DNA from: JBJXHB01 sp046160725
GTDB taxonomy: Bacteria; Pseudomonadota; Gammaproteobacteria; Burkholderiales; Burkholderiaceae_C
Direction of reading: 5' to 3'
Assembly (NCBI GenBank): GCA_046160725.1
Contig: JBJXHB010000514.1
Location: 1 to 23,206 of the forward strand
Length of the DNA: 23,206 nucleotides
Positions 7,655 to 15,701 of this stretch are shown one piece after another. Position numbers and translations under genes: made by a program. The first letter of the stretch is position 1, and each line of letters starts with the position of its first letter. A model generated the notes under the pieces. The model was not told where the DNA came from. It saw nothing but the letters and a program-made list of their open reading frames with translations, and searched no databases.

Positions 7655-8509
7655 TCAGCCGGCTCGGGCCTGCCGCGCCGCCAGCAACGCCCGCGCCACC
7701 TCGTTGAAGCCGGCGCCTCGCTCGCCCCGGGTGATCCAGGCCGGCCACTGCGTCAGCTGCGGCGCGAACTGCATCAGGTTGGCCACGCCGACGCTGTGGG
7801 CGAAGCGGCCGAACATCTCCTGGTCGTTGGTCGAGTCGCCGACGTAGGCCCAGCGGTTCACCTCAGCCGCCAGGCTGCGGCCCAGCTGCTGCTGGACGAT
7901 CCAGCAGGCGCCGCTCCACTTGGAATGGCTGCCGAACCAGCCGTTGATGTGGATCGAGCTGACCGTGGCCGTCATGCCGGCGGCCCGCATCAGCGCCACA
8001 GTGCGGGCGATGCCGTCGGCATCGAGCCGGGCGAACTCGGCATGGTCGACCGCGATGTCGGTGATGCGCCCGGGGCTGTCGCGGGCCAGCGTGGCGCCCG
8101 GGACCTCGCGCAGCACCTGCTGCGCCACGGCCTGCAGGCGGTGCGCGTTGTCGCGGCGGGTCGGCTCGTCCTGCGCAAATCGGATATCCAGGCCGCCGCC
8201 CGGCCGCGCTGCCAAGGCCACGGCGCCGTTCTCGGCAACGATGGCCGCCACTGGCCAGTCGCGTGCAAACGGCTCGCTCCAGCCGGCCGGGCGGCCCGTG
8301 ATGGCAAAGACCGGTACGCCGGCGGCATGCAATGCGCCGAGCGCGGCCAGGGCCTCGGGCTCGATCGCGCCGTCGCGGGTCAGCGTGTCGTCGATATCGG
8401 TCATCAGGCCGCACAGCCCGCGGCGTGCCGCCAGCGGCCACGCAGCCAGCGGCTGCGGCCGTGGCGATTGACGCGCATCAAAGTCGCCCGGGGCTGCGCT
8501 GCCGATCAT
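7655..8509 (-). CDS. HAD-IIB family sugar-phosphate-type phosphatase
   Basis: A 284-residue protein if started at the ATG at 8509. The haloacid dehalogenase motifs are all present: motif I DIDDT at residues 38-42 (nucleophile Asp38, acid/base Asp40), motif II in FAITGRP (about 68-74), motif III Lys197 in SHSKWSG, and motif IV AYVGDSTNDQEMF with Asp225 and Asp229. The cap between motifs II and III is of the C2B type, as in sucrose-phosphate, mannosyl-3-phosphoglycerate and trehalose-phosphate phosphatases. The substrate is likely a phosphorylated sugar but cannot be fixed. Another ATG at 8533 is in frame but lies only eight bases from the divergent PPK2-like start, so I prefer 8509; neither has a convincing ribosome binding site. 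The region before residue 30 shows no family resemblance. It reads towards the glycosylase gene, with the hairpin region between their ends. Confidence 0.8.
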   Translation of the reverse strand: MIGSAAPGDFDARQSPRPQPLAAWPLAARRGLCGLMTDIDDTLTRDGAIEPEALAALGALHAAGVPVFAITGRPAGWSEPFARDWPVAAIVAENGAVALAARPGGGLDIRFAQDEPTRRDNAHRLQAVAQQVLREVPGATLARDSPGRITDIAVDHAEFARLDADGIARTVALMRAAGMTATVSSIHINGWFGSHSKWSGACWIVQQQLGRSLAAEVNRWAYVGDSTNDQEMFGRFAHSVGVANLMQFAPQLTQWPAWITRGERGAGFNEVARALLAARQARAG

Positions 8510-8541
8510 CCGAGTTTCATCCGACGTCACCATCACTGGAC

Positions 8542-9366
8542 ATGACCGCTGATTCTGCCGCCCGACCCACCCGCGCCCGCCCCCCGCGTGCGCACCGCAA
8601 AGCCACCGCACCGGCACCGAAACGGGCGCCGGCAACGGCACCGCGGCTTCTGGCCGACGGCGACACCGCGCCCCGACTCACACCGAAGGCGCTTGAGCGC
8701 GACCGCGTCAGCCGCGCCACGACCCGTGCCCAGACCGCGACGGCCATGGCCCTGGCCGATGTGCTGAAGCAGCATGCCCAGAAGAGCAAGCTGCCGCCCG
8801 GCCCGCCCGGCGAGTGGCTGCGCGAGGTCAAGGCGCTGATCGACGGCGCGTCGCCGGATGAGGCCAAGGCTCTGCGCCGCATCCTCTTTCAGCCAGCTGC
8901 GCCTGTGGCCCCCGGCACGGACCCGGACCTGGAGCTGGCGCCCGGCTGGCGCGACGGCGGCTATCCCTACCGCCACCTGGTGCGCTCGGGCGTGCACCTG
9001 TTCAAGTTCTGGTTCTCCGTCAGCCGCGACGAGCAGCGCCGGCGCTTCAAGGAGCGGCGGGCTCATCCGCTGAAGCAGTGGAAGCTCTCGCCCATCGACA
9101 TGGCCAGCCTCGACAAGTGGAGCGACTACACCCGGGCCAAGGAGGCGATGCTCCTGCACACCGACACCTCGGACGCGCCATGGACGGTGGTCAAGAGCGA
9201 CTGCAAGAAGCGCGCGCGCCTGAACGCCATGCGCTACCTGCTGCACCGGCTGCCTTTCGCCAACAAGGACGCAGTGGCGCTGGGTGCGGTGGACCCGTTG
9301 CTGGTCGGCCGCGCCGCGCTGGTGGCGGGTGTCGCGGACGAGTTCACGGCCGTTAGCTCGGCCTGA
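8542..9366 (+). CDS. Polyphosphate kinase 2-like protein lacking the P-loop core
   Basis: A 274-residue open frame. Residues from about 145 to 245 match the C-terminal part of the PPK2 family: SGVHLFKFWFSVSRDEQRRR, HPLKQWKLSPIDM, LDKWSDYTRAKEAMLLHTDT, APWTVV and KKRARLNAMRYLL. Residues 136-143 (WRDGGYPY) match a stretch that in this PPK2 class precedes the kinase core. Between them, at codons around 143/144 (about 8968-8973), the expected 130-145 residues are missing. These include the Walker A segment (usually FEGRDAAGKGG), the QWYFQRY block and the Walker B region (FDRSWYNR). Intact PPK2 enzymes move phosphate between polyphosphate and nucleotides; this one should be unable to bind nucleotide in the normal way. 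Residues 1-60 are Arg/Ala/Pro-rich and basic. The frame is otherwise open with normal codon use. It is either a decayed kinase or a repurposed protein. Confidence 0.82.
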   Translation: MTADSAARPTRARPPRAHRKATAPAPKRAPATAPRLLADGDTAPRLTPKALERDRVSRATTRAQTATAMALADVLKQHAQKSKLPPGPPGEWLREVKALIDGASPDEAKALRRILFQPAAPVAPGTDPDLELAPGWRDGGYPYRHLVRSGVHLFKFWFSVSRDEQRRRFKERRAHPLKQWKLSPIDMASLDKWSDYTRAKEAMLLHTDTSDAPWTVVKSDCKKRARLNAMRYLLHRLPFANKDAVALGAVDPLLVGRAALVAGVADEFTAVSSA

Positions 9367-9411
9367 CACCGCCGGCGCTGCCCGGCCTGCACGCAGGCTG
9401 GCGCGCGCCGC

Positions 9412-9417
9412 TAGAAT
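9412..9417 (+). promoter_or_regulatory. Probable -10 element of the ahcY promoter
   Basis: TAGAAT matches the sigma-70 consensus TATAAT at five of six positions. Transcription starting about seven bases later would begin near 9424, just ahead of the riboswitch aptamer at 9428. No convincing -35 hexamer is visible at 16-18 bases spacing. Confidence 0.5.
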
Positions 9418-9427
9418 GCGCCCGCTT

Positions 9428-9492
9428 CCGAGGAGCGTTGCAACCCCGTCCAGGGGCCAGGCTCGGAGGCTTCCACTGCAACGGCGCTCACC
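9428..9492 (+). ncRNA. S-adenosylhomocysteine (SAH) riboswitch aptamer
   Basis: The sequence fits the SAH riboswitch. CCGAG (9428-9432) pairs with CTCGG (9462-9466) to close the first helix, and the conserved GAGCG (9433-9437) follows it. GTTGCA (9437-9442) pairs with TGCAAC (9477-9482), and GAGCG can form the pseudoknot with CGCTC (9485-9489). The aptamer lies directly upstream of ahcY, the standard target. In this class the ligand, a toxic by-product of methylation, switches expression on so that the hydrolase removes it. The aptamer end is about 140 bases before the start codon. CTCACCCG (9487-9494) is perfectly complementary to CGGGTGAG (9510-9517), and that hairpin cannot coexist with the pseudoknot, so it is a candidate expression platform. 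No T run follows it. Confidence 0.93.
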
Positions 9493-9624
9493 CGCAGATC
9501 TTCCGCGCACGGGTGAGTTCAGGATCCCCATCTCCCGAACCCGGCTTGCCCGCACGCGTGTCGCTGCTGCGGTGTCCGTCTGCGTCTGTCAACCTTGGCC
9601 GGCCCCATCGCCGGTCCCTGCCCT

Positions 9625-9628
9625 GGAG
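9625..9628 (+). promoter_or_regulatory. Ribosome binding site of ahcY
   Basis: GGAG six bases before the ATG at 9635. It is about 108 bases downstream of the candidate riboswitch switching hairpin, so direct occlusion by that hairpin is not evident. Confidence 0.6.
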
Positions 9629-9634
9629 CCCTGA

Positions 9635-11068
<1,434 letters not shown>

Positions 11069-11079
11069 CGGCGGCGCGT

Positions 11080-11472
11080 GTGACGCTGTTCGCGCGCTTG
11101 CGCAGCGCCCGGCCCAGCGACCGGCTGCCCGAGCTGCGGCGCTTCTATGTCGAGGGGCTGGGCTGCCACTGGCTGGGCGGCTTCGACGATCACGCCGGGT
11201 TCTCCGGCCTGATCGTCGGCGCGCCCGACGGCAGCTGGCAGGTGGAGTTCGTGCACGACCATGCCCGGCCGGCGCCGCCCGTGCCCAGCGACGAGCACCT
11301 GCTGGTGTTCTATGTCGACGACCGCGTCATGCTGGACACGCTGGTGGCCCGCATGGCCATGGCCGGCCATGTCCGCGTGACGCCGCGCAACCCCTACTGG
11401 ACGACGCACGGCGCGACCTATGCCGACCCGGACGGCTATCACGTGGTGATTGCCGTGCCGCATGGCGCCTGA
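11080..11472 (+). CDS. YycE-like VOC-family protein (glyoxalase/dioxygenase fold)
   Basis: A 130-residue protein of the vicinal oxygen chelate fold. Blocks typical of the YycE-like subgroup are visible: ARPSDRLPELRRFYVEGLG at the N terminus, FSGLIVG, then WQVEFVHDH, LLVFYVDD in the middle, and NPYWTTHGATYADPDGYHVV near the end. Possible metal or ligand residues are the His in VEFVHDH and acidic residues near the C terminus, but the set is incomplete by eye, so catalysis is not assured. The substrate is unknown. I chose the GTG at 11080, eleven bases after the ahcY stop, because homology begins within ten residues of it; no ATG is available nearby. Lying between ahcY and metF on the same strand, it is probably part of their transcript. 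A glyoxalase I proper is less likely, as the family is usually annotated only as a VOC protein. Confidence 0.82.
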   Translation: MTLFARLRSARPSDRLPELRRFYVEGLGCHWLGGFDDHAGFSGLIVGAPDGSWQVEFVHDHARPAPPVPSDEHLLVFYVDDRVMLDTLVARMAMAGHVRVTPRNPYWTTHGATYADPDGYHVVIAVPHGA

Positions 11473-11532
11473 GCGTTGATTTCCGCAACTGCCGGCGCCG
11501 CCCCTCGGCCCGGCACCCTGAGCCGCACACCG

Positions 11533-12366
11533 ATGAGCCCCGATTTCCCGCTGAGCATCGAGTTCTTCCCGCCCAATACCCCCGTCGGCGCCGACAAGCT
11601 GATGAACGTGGTGCAGGAGCTGTCGGCCATCCGGCCGCAGTACTTCAGCGTCACCTACGGCGCCGGCGGCGCCACGCGCGAGAAGACCCTGGACGCCGTA
11701 CGCCGCATTGCCGCCACCGGCCACGAGGCCGCGCCGCACCTGTCCTGCGTCGGCTCGACGCGCGCCGGCATCGCCGAGATCCTGGAGGGTTACCACGCCA
11801 TGGGCATCCGCCGCATCGTGGCCCTGCGCGGCGACCTGCCCAGCGGCATGGCGGTGGCGGGCGAGTTCCGCTATGCCACCGAGCTGGTCCGGTTCATCCG
11901 CGAGACCTGCGGCGATGCCCTGAAGATCGAGGTCGCCTGCTACCCGGAGTACCACCCGGACGAGCGCTACGCCCGGCGCGACCTGCAGCACTTTGCGGAC
12001 AAGGTCAGCGCCGGCGCGGACGCCGCGATCACGCAGTTCTTCTTCAACCCGGACGCCTACTTCCACTTCGTCGAGGAGGTGCGCAAGCTGGGCGTTGAGG
12101 TGCCGATCGTGCCCGGCATCATGCCGATCCACAACTATGCGAAGGTGGCGCAATTCGCCGCCCGCGACGGCCTCGAGATTCCGCGCTGGGTGGCCTTGAA
12201 GATGGAGGGCTACCTGGACGATGCGGCCAGCATCCGCGCCTTCGGCATCGACGTGGTCAGCCGTTTGTGCGAGCGGCTGGTCGCCGGCGGCGCACCGGGC
12301 ATCCACTTCTATGCGCTGAACCAGTCCGGCCTGGTGCGCGAGATCTGCAGCCGGTTGGGGCGATAA
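11533..12366 (+). CDS. metF: 5,10-methylenetetrahydrofolate reductase
   Basis: A 277-residue cytoplasmic flavoenzyme that reduces 5,10-methylene-THF to 5-methyl-THF, the methyl donor for methionine synthesis from homocysteine. It is a TIM barrel. The N-terminal SIEFFPPNTPVG carries the conserved catalytic Glu10; FSVTYGAGGATREKT, HLSCVGSTRAGI and RIVALRGDLP form the FAD and folate site. EVACYPEYHPD, ITQFFFNPDAYFHFVE and VPIVPGIMPIHNY are further signature blocks. The length is close to the bacterial norm of about 275-300. I chose the ATG at 11533 because the family begins a few residues before the SIEFFPP strand; an in-frame ATG at 11476 would add 19 unlikely residues. It follows ahcY and the VOC gene by 60 bases and complements ahcY by recycling the homocysteine formed there. 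It ends 30 bases from the convergent fliE. Confidence 0.97.
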   Translation: MSPDFPLSIEFFPPNTPVGADKLMNVVQELSAIRPQYFSVTYGAGGATREKTLDAVRRIAATGHEAAPHLSCVGSTRAGIAEILEGYHAMGIRRIVALRGDLPSGMAVAGEFRYATELVRFIRETCGDALKIEVACYPEYHPDERYARRDLQHFADKVSAGADAAITQFFFNPDAYFHFVEEVRKLGVEVPIVPGIMPIHNYAKVAQFAARDGLEIPRWVALKMEGYLDDAASIRAFGIDVVSRLCERLVAGGAPGIHFYALNQSGLVREICSRLGR

Positions 12367-12396
12367 CCCGGCCTTGGTGATGGTGCGGCGCGGGCG

Positions 12397-12729
12397 CTAC
12401 ACCTGCATGTTCATGATTTCGCTGTAGGCCTGCACCATGCGGTTGCGCACCGCCAGCACGCCCTGGAAGGCCACCTGTGCCTTCACCATCGCGACCATGG
12501 TCTCCTCGGCACCGACATTCGGATTGCCGACCTGGTACTCGCGCTGCATGGCCTGGGCCTGCAGCTGCGCGCCGCTGGTGCTCTTGAGCGCATCCTGCAT
12601 GGCGGTCTGGAACGAGCTGCCCTCCGGCGCCTGGGCCGGCTGAGGGCGACCCAGCGGCTGCCCATCCGGCCGCAGGCCGGCACGTGCCACGGCGGCCGAG
12701 AAGTCGAATGGCTTGAGCTTGACGTCCAT
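12397..12729 (-). CDS. fliE: Flagellar hook-basal body complex protein FliE
   Basis: A 110-residue protein joining the MS ring to the proximal rod. The C-terminal half is the conserved part: FQTAMQDALKS, REYQVGNPNVGAEETMVAM (the VGNPNV stretch is close to family-wide), VKAQVAFQGVLAVRNRMV and the end QAYSEIMNMQV. The N-terminal 50 residues are variable and Pro/Gln-rich, as is usual. The length agrees with the family (about 100-115). The start is the ATG at 12729; upstream sequence in frame has no homology. It is divergent from fliF with 217 bases between the starts, the usual arrangement when fliE has its own promoter. FliE lacks a cleavable signal and is exported by the flagellar type III apparatus. 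Confidence 0.95.
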   Translation of the reverse strand: MDVKLKPFDFSAAVARAGLRPDGQPLGRPQPAQAPEGSSFQTAMQDALKSTSGAQLQAQAMQREYQVGNPNVGAEETMVAMVKAQVAFQGVLAVRNRMVQAYSEIMNMQV

Positions 12730-12946
12730 CGCCTGAGGCCCTCGGTGGTTCCGGACTCGGCAGGCCGAACAGGCCGCCGCACTGACCGAACTGTAGGCAC
12801 CCCCCTCGGCCACGATGGCGCGAACTGAAGTGCCACAAGCGCCCTGTTCGCACCTTGATTTTCGGGCCGGGTCGGAACAATGCCTGCAACGCCCGCCGCC
12901 ATCCGCCGTGGCGCGGCGCCCGACACCCGACAACCAAAGCATCAGG
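12730..12946. promoter_or_regulatory. Divergent fliE/fliF promoter region
   Basis: These 217 bases between the divergent starts must hold the promoters of both flagellar units. I could not find a clear sigma-28 site or sigma-70 pair. TTGATT at 12855-12860 on the plus strand is a passable -35 but has no good -10 partner. A near match to a sigma-54 site on the minus strand (TGGCAC at 12835-12830, then TTCG instead of TTGC) has the wrong bases at -12. Regulation by FlhDC is possible but its site cannot be recognised reliably by eye. Confidence 0.45.
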
Positions 12947-14671
12947 ATGGACAACGCCAACGCACTGCAAACCACCGGTGGGCCGTTTCCGCCACCGCGC
13001 AGCGCCGGGCCGACACCGGCCTTCGGCCTGCTGAGCACCATGCCCCTGAAGGCCAAGCTGATGCTGGCCGGTGGCACCGTCGCACTGATCGCGGTGCTGA
13101 TGACCCTGGTGCTGGCCAGCCGCGACGGCCGCTATGCACCTTTGTTCGCGCAGCTGTCCGACAAGGACGCTGCGGCGGTCACCGCGCAGCTGACCCAGAT
13201 GCAGGTGCCCTATCGCATCGCCGAGGGCAGTGGCCTGCTGATGGTGCCGGCCGAGCGCATCCCCGAGGTCAAGCTCAAGCTGGCCCAGGCCAACCTGCCC
13301 AAGGGCACGGCCAGCGGCTACGAGCTGATGGACAACCAGGCCTTCGGCCAGAGCCAGCAGCAGGAGCGCAACACCCTGAAGCGGGCACTGGAGGGCGAGC
13401 TGGTGCGCTCCATCGGGTCGCTGGCGGCCGTCAGCTCGGCGCGGGTCCACCTGGCCATGCCCAGCCAGAACGGCTTCTATCGCGAGCAGCAGAAGCCCTC
13501 GGCCTCGGTGCTGGTGACGCTGCATGCCGGCCGGGTGCTCGACCGCACCCAGGTGGCGGGCATCGTGCACCTGGTGTCGTCGTCGGTGCCCGAACTCAGC
13601 CCCAAGGCCGTGAGCGTGCTGGACCAGAACGCCAACCTGCTGTCCGGCCCCGGCGAGGGCGCCCAGGCCCAGGGCCTGGACCACCAGCAGCTGCAGTACA
13701 AGGAGGAGGTCGAGCAGCGCTACCTGCGCGGCGTCATGGCGATCCTCGAGCCGGTGCTGGGCCGCGAGAACGTGCGCGCCACCGTGACCGCTGACGTGGA
13801 CTTCACGCAGAAGGAGACCACCCAGGAGGCTTTCAAGCCCAATCAGGGTGGCGAGCCGGCGGCCATCCGCAGCCAGAACATCACCGAGCAGAACAACGCC
13901 GGCCAGGCCGTGCCGGCCGGCGTGCCCGGCTCGGTCAGCAACCAGCCGCCCGCGGCCGCGGCAGCACCCGCAGTGGGCGGGTCCGCACCGACCCATCCGG
14001 CCCAGCATCCCGGCACCGCCGGCTCCGGCACCCGGCGCGACAACGCCGTGAACTACGAACTGGACAAAGCCGTCACTGTGCGGCGTGATGCCACTGGCGT
14101 GGTGCGACGGCTCAACACTGCGGTGCTGGTCAACCACCGCTCGACCACCGACCCCAAGGGCAAGACCAGCAGTGCGCCACTGCCCCAGGAGGAGCTCGAC
14201 AAGCTGACACAGCTGGTGCAGGAGAGCATCGGCTTCAGCAAGGACCGCGGCGACTCGGTCAAGGTGGTCAACATCCCGTTCCGCGTCGAGACCCCGCCCA
14301 AGGTCGACCCGATCCCGCTGTGGCAGCAGCCCTGGTTGCAGGACCTGCTGCGCGCCGCCGCCGCACCGCTGGCGCTGCTGGCGGTGGCGCTGATGCTGGT
14401 CTTCTCGGTCATCAAGCCGGCGTTGCGCGCCGCGGTGCCGCCGCCCGAGCCCGAGACCGCCCCCGGCAATGCCCTGAACGCCGTGGTCGGCGGCCCCGAG
14501 GCCCTGCCCGCACCGGATGGCAGCAAGGCCCTGGCGCTGGAGGCGCCGGCCGCCGACAAGCGGCTGGAGGATGCCCGCCTGCTGGCCAAGTCCCAGCCCG
14601 CCGCCGTGGCGCTGGTGATGCGCGACATCATGGATGGCCGCACGCCCGCGCCGGCCGCCCGCAACGCCTGA
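12947..14671 (+). CDS. fliF: Flagellar MS-ring protein FliF
   Basis: A 574-residue inner-membrane protein forming the MS ring on which the flagellum is built. There is a first membrane helix at about 36-58 (KLMLAGGTVALIAVLMTLVL). The periplasmic ring domains follow, with YAPLFAQLSDKDAAAV, VPAERIPEVKLKLAQANLP, SARVHLAMP and SASVLVTL. A low-complexity Ala/Pro/Gly loop covers about 320-362, and NYELDKAVTV and IPF resume the conserved part. The second helix is at about 467-490, and the cytoplasmic tail ends in RLEDARLLAKSQPAAVALVM (from about residue 539), the FliG-binding segment. The length is normal. The start at 12947 has AGG directly adjacent and no well-spaced ribosome binding site; a later ATG near 13040 would remove only variable residues, so the true start is slightly uncertain. 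It is the first gene of the plus-strand fli operon. Confidence 0.96.
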   Translation: MDNANALQTTGGPFPPPRSAGPTPAFGLLSTMPLKAKLMLAGGTVALIAVLMTLVLASRDGRYAPLFAQLSDKDAAAVTAQLTQMQVPYRIAEGSGLLMVPAERIPEVKLKLAQANLPKGTASGYELMDNQAFGQSQQQERNTLKRALEGELVRSIGSLAAVSSARVHLAMPSQNGFYREQQKPSASVLVTLHAGRVLDRTQVAGIVHLVSSSVPELSPKAVSVLDQNANLLSGPGEGAQAQGLDHQQLQYKEEVEQRYLRGVMAILEPVLGRENVRATVTADVDFTQKETTQEAFKPNQGGEPAAIRSQNITEQNNAGQAVPAGVPGSVSNQPPAAAAAPAVGGSAPTHPAQHPGTAGSGTRRDNAVNYELDKAVTVRRDATGVVRRLNTAVLVNHRSTTDPKGKTSSAPLPQEELDKLTQLVQESIGFSKDRGDSVKVVNIPFRVETPPKVDPIPLWQQPWLQDLLRAAAAPLALLAVALMLVFSVIKPALRAAVPPPEPETAPGNALNAVVGGPEALPAPDGSKALALEAPAADKRLEDARLLAKSQPAAVALVMRDIMDGRTPAPAARNA

Positions 14672-14692
14672 TACCGACGAGCGCACCGACCC

Positions 14693-15688
14693 ATGGACGA
14701 AAAAGGCCTCGAGGACGCCGCGATCCTGCTCATGAGCCTGGGCGAGGAGGAGGCCGCCGAGGTCTTCAAGCATCTCGCGCCCAAGGAGGTGCAGGCCCTG
14801 GGCGAGACCATTGCCAAGATGAAGGCCGTGCCGCGCGAGCGTGTGGACACGGTCCTGGACACCTTCACCGCGCTGGCGTCGGAGCAGCACCTGCTGGTGG
14901 CCGACAACGACGCCTATGTGAAGAACGTGCTGACCCGGGCGCTGGGCGCCGACAAGGCCGGCCTGCTGATCGACCGCATCCTGCAGGGCAGCGACATCAC
15001 CGGCATCGAGAGCCTGAAGTGGATGGACGCCGGCTCGGTGGCCGAGCTGCTGCGCAACGAGCATCCGCAGATCGTCTCGGCCATCCTGGTGCACCTGGAC
15101 TTCGACCAGGCCAGCTCGGTGCTGAAGGCCTTCACCGAGCGCCAGCGCAACGAGGTGCTGATCCGCATCGCCACGCTGGACGGCATCCAGCCGGCGGCGC
15201 TGAAGGACCTGAACGAGGTGATGAGCCGGGTGCTGGCCGGTGGCGACAAGCTGAAGAAGGCGTCGCTGGGGGGCGCAAAGACGGCCGCCGAGATCATCAA
15301 CCTGATGGGCAGCTCGGTCGAGACCTCGGTGCTGGACTACATCCGCGAGGCCGACAACGACCTGGCTCAGAAGATCATGGACAACATGTTCACCTTCGAC
15401 GACCTGGGCAAGCTCGACGACAAGGGCGTGCAGTCGCTGCTGAAGGAAGTGCAGAGCGAGTCGCTGGTCGTCGCGCTCAAGGGTGCGACGCCGGAACTGC
15501 GCGAGAAGATCTTCCGCAACATGTCCACACGCGCGGCCGAGACCCTGCGCGAGGACCTGGAGTCCCGCGGCCCGGTGCGCGTCAGCGAGGTCGAGGCCGA
15601 GCAGAAGGAGATGCTCAAGACCGTGCGCCGTCTGGTCGACGAGGGCCAGATCGTGATGGCCAGCGGCTCGGCCGACGAGTTCGTCTGA
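14693..15688 (+). CDS. fliG: Flagellar motor switch protein FliG
   Basis: A 331-residue rotor protein linking FliF to FliM and taking the torque from the MotAB stator. The N-terminal domain (1-100) begins with AAILLMSLGEEEAAEVFKHL. The middle domain carries EHPQ at residues 123-126. A Gly-Gly hinge is at 193-194 (LGGAKTAAEIIN), and MFTF is at 232-235. The torque-generating charges of the E. coli protein have equivalents here: Lys263, Arg280, Glu287, Asp288 and Arg296. It therefore looks fully functional. It starts 21 bases after the fliF stop and ends 13 bases before fliH, so it is in the same operon. The ribosome binding site is weak, suggesting that translation depends partly on the upstream gene. 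Confidence 0.97.
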   Translation: MDEKGLEDAAILLMSLGEEEAAEVFKHLAPKEVQALGETIAKMKAVPRERVDTVLDTFTALASEQHLLVADNDAYVKNVLTRALGADKAGLLIDRILQGSDITGIESLKWMDAGSVAELLRNEHPQIVSAILVHLDFDQASSVLKAFTERQRNEVLIRIATLDGIQPAALKDLNEVMSRVLAGGDKLKKASLGGAKTAAEIINLMGSSVETSVLDYIREADNDLAQKIMDNMFTFDDLGKLDDKGVQSLLKEVQSESLVVALKGATPELREKIFRNMSTRAAETLREDLESRGPVRVSEVEAEQKEMLKTVRRLVDEGQIVMASGSADEFV

Positions 15689-15701
15689 TGCGCCACCCGA
15701 C

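Noticed and set aside
7125..7748. Minus-strand open frame covering the gap between the glycosylase and phosphatase genes
   Set aside because: It crosses the long inverted repeat, has no ribosome binding site and no recognisable domain, and overlaps two real genes at its ends.
8542..8967. Possibility that the missing PPK2 core is present in another frame near the N-terminal part
   Set aside because: I read all three plus-strand frames over the region and found no GRDAAGKG-like, QWYFQRY-like or FDRSWYNR-like stretch, so this is not a frameshift artefact within the window.
12820..12835. Possible sigma-54 promoter for fliE (minus-strand TGGCAC, five bases, TTCG)
   Set aside because: The -24 half is good, but the -12 element reads CG where GC is required at the fixed spacing; shifting to the next GC makes the spacing one base too long.
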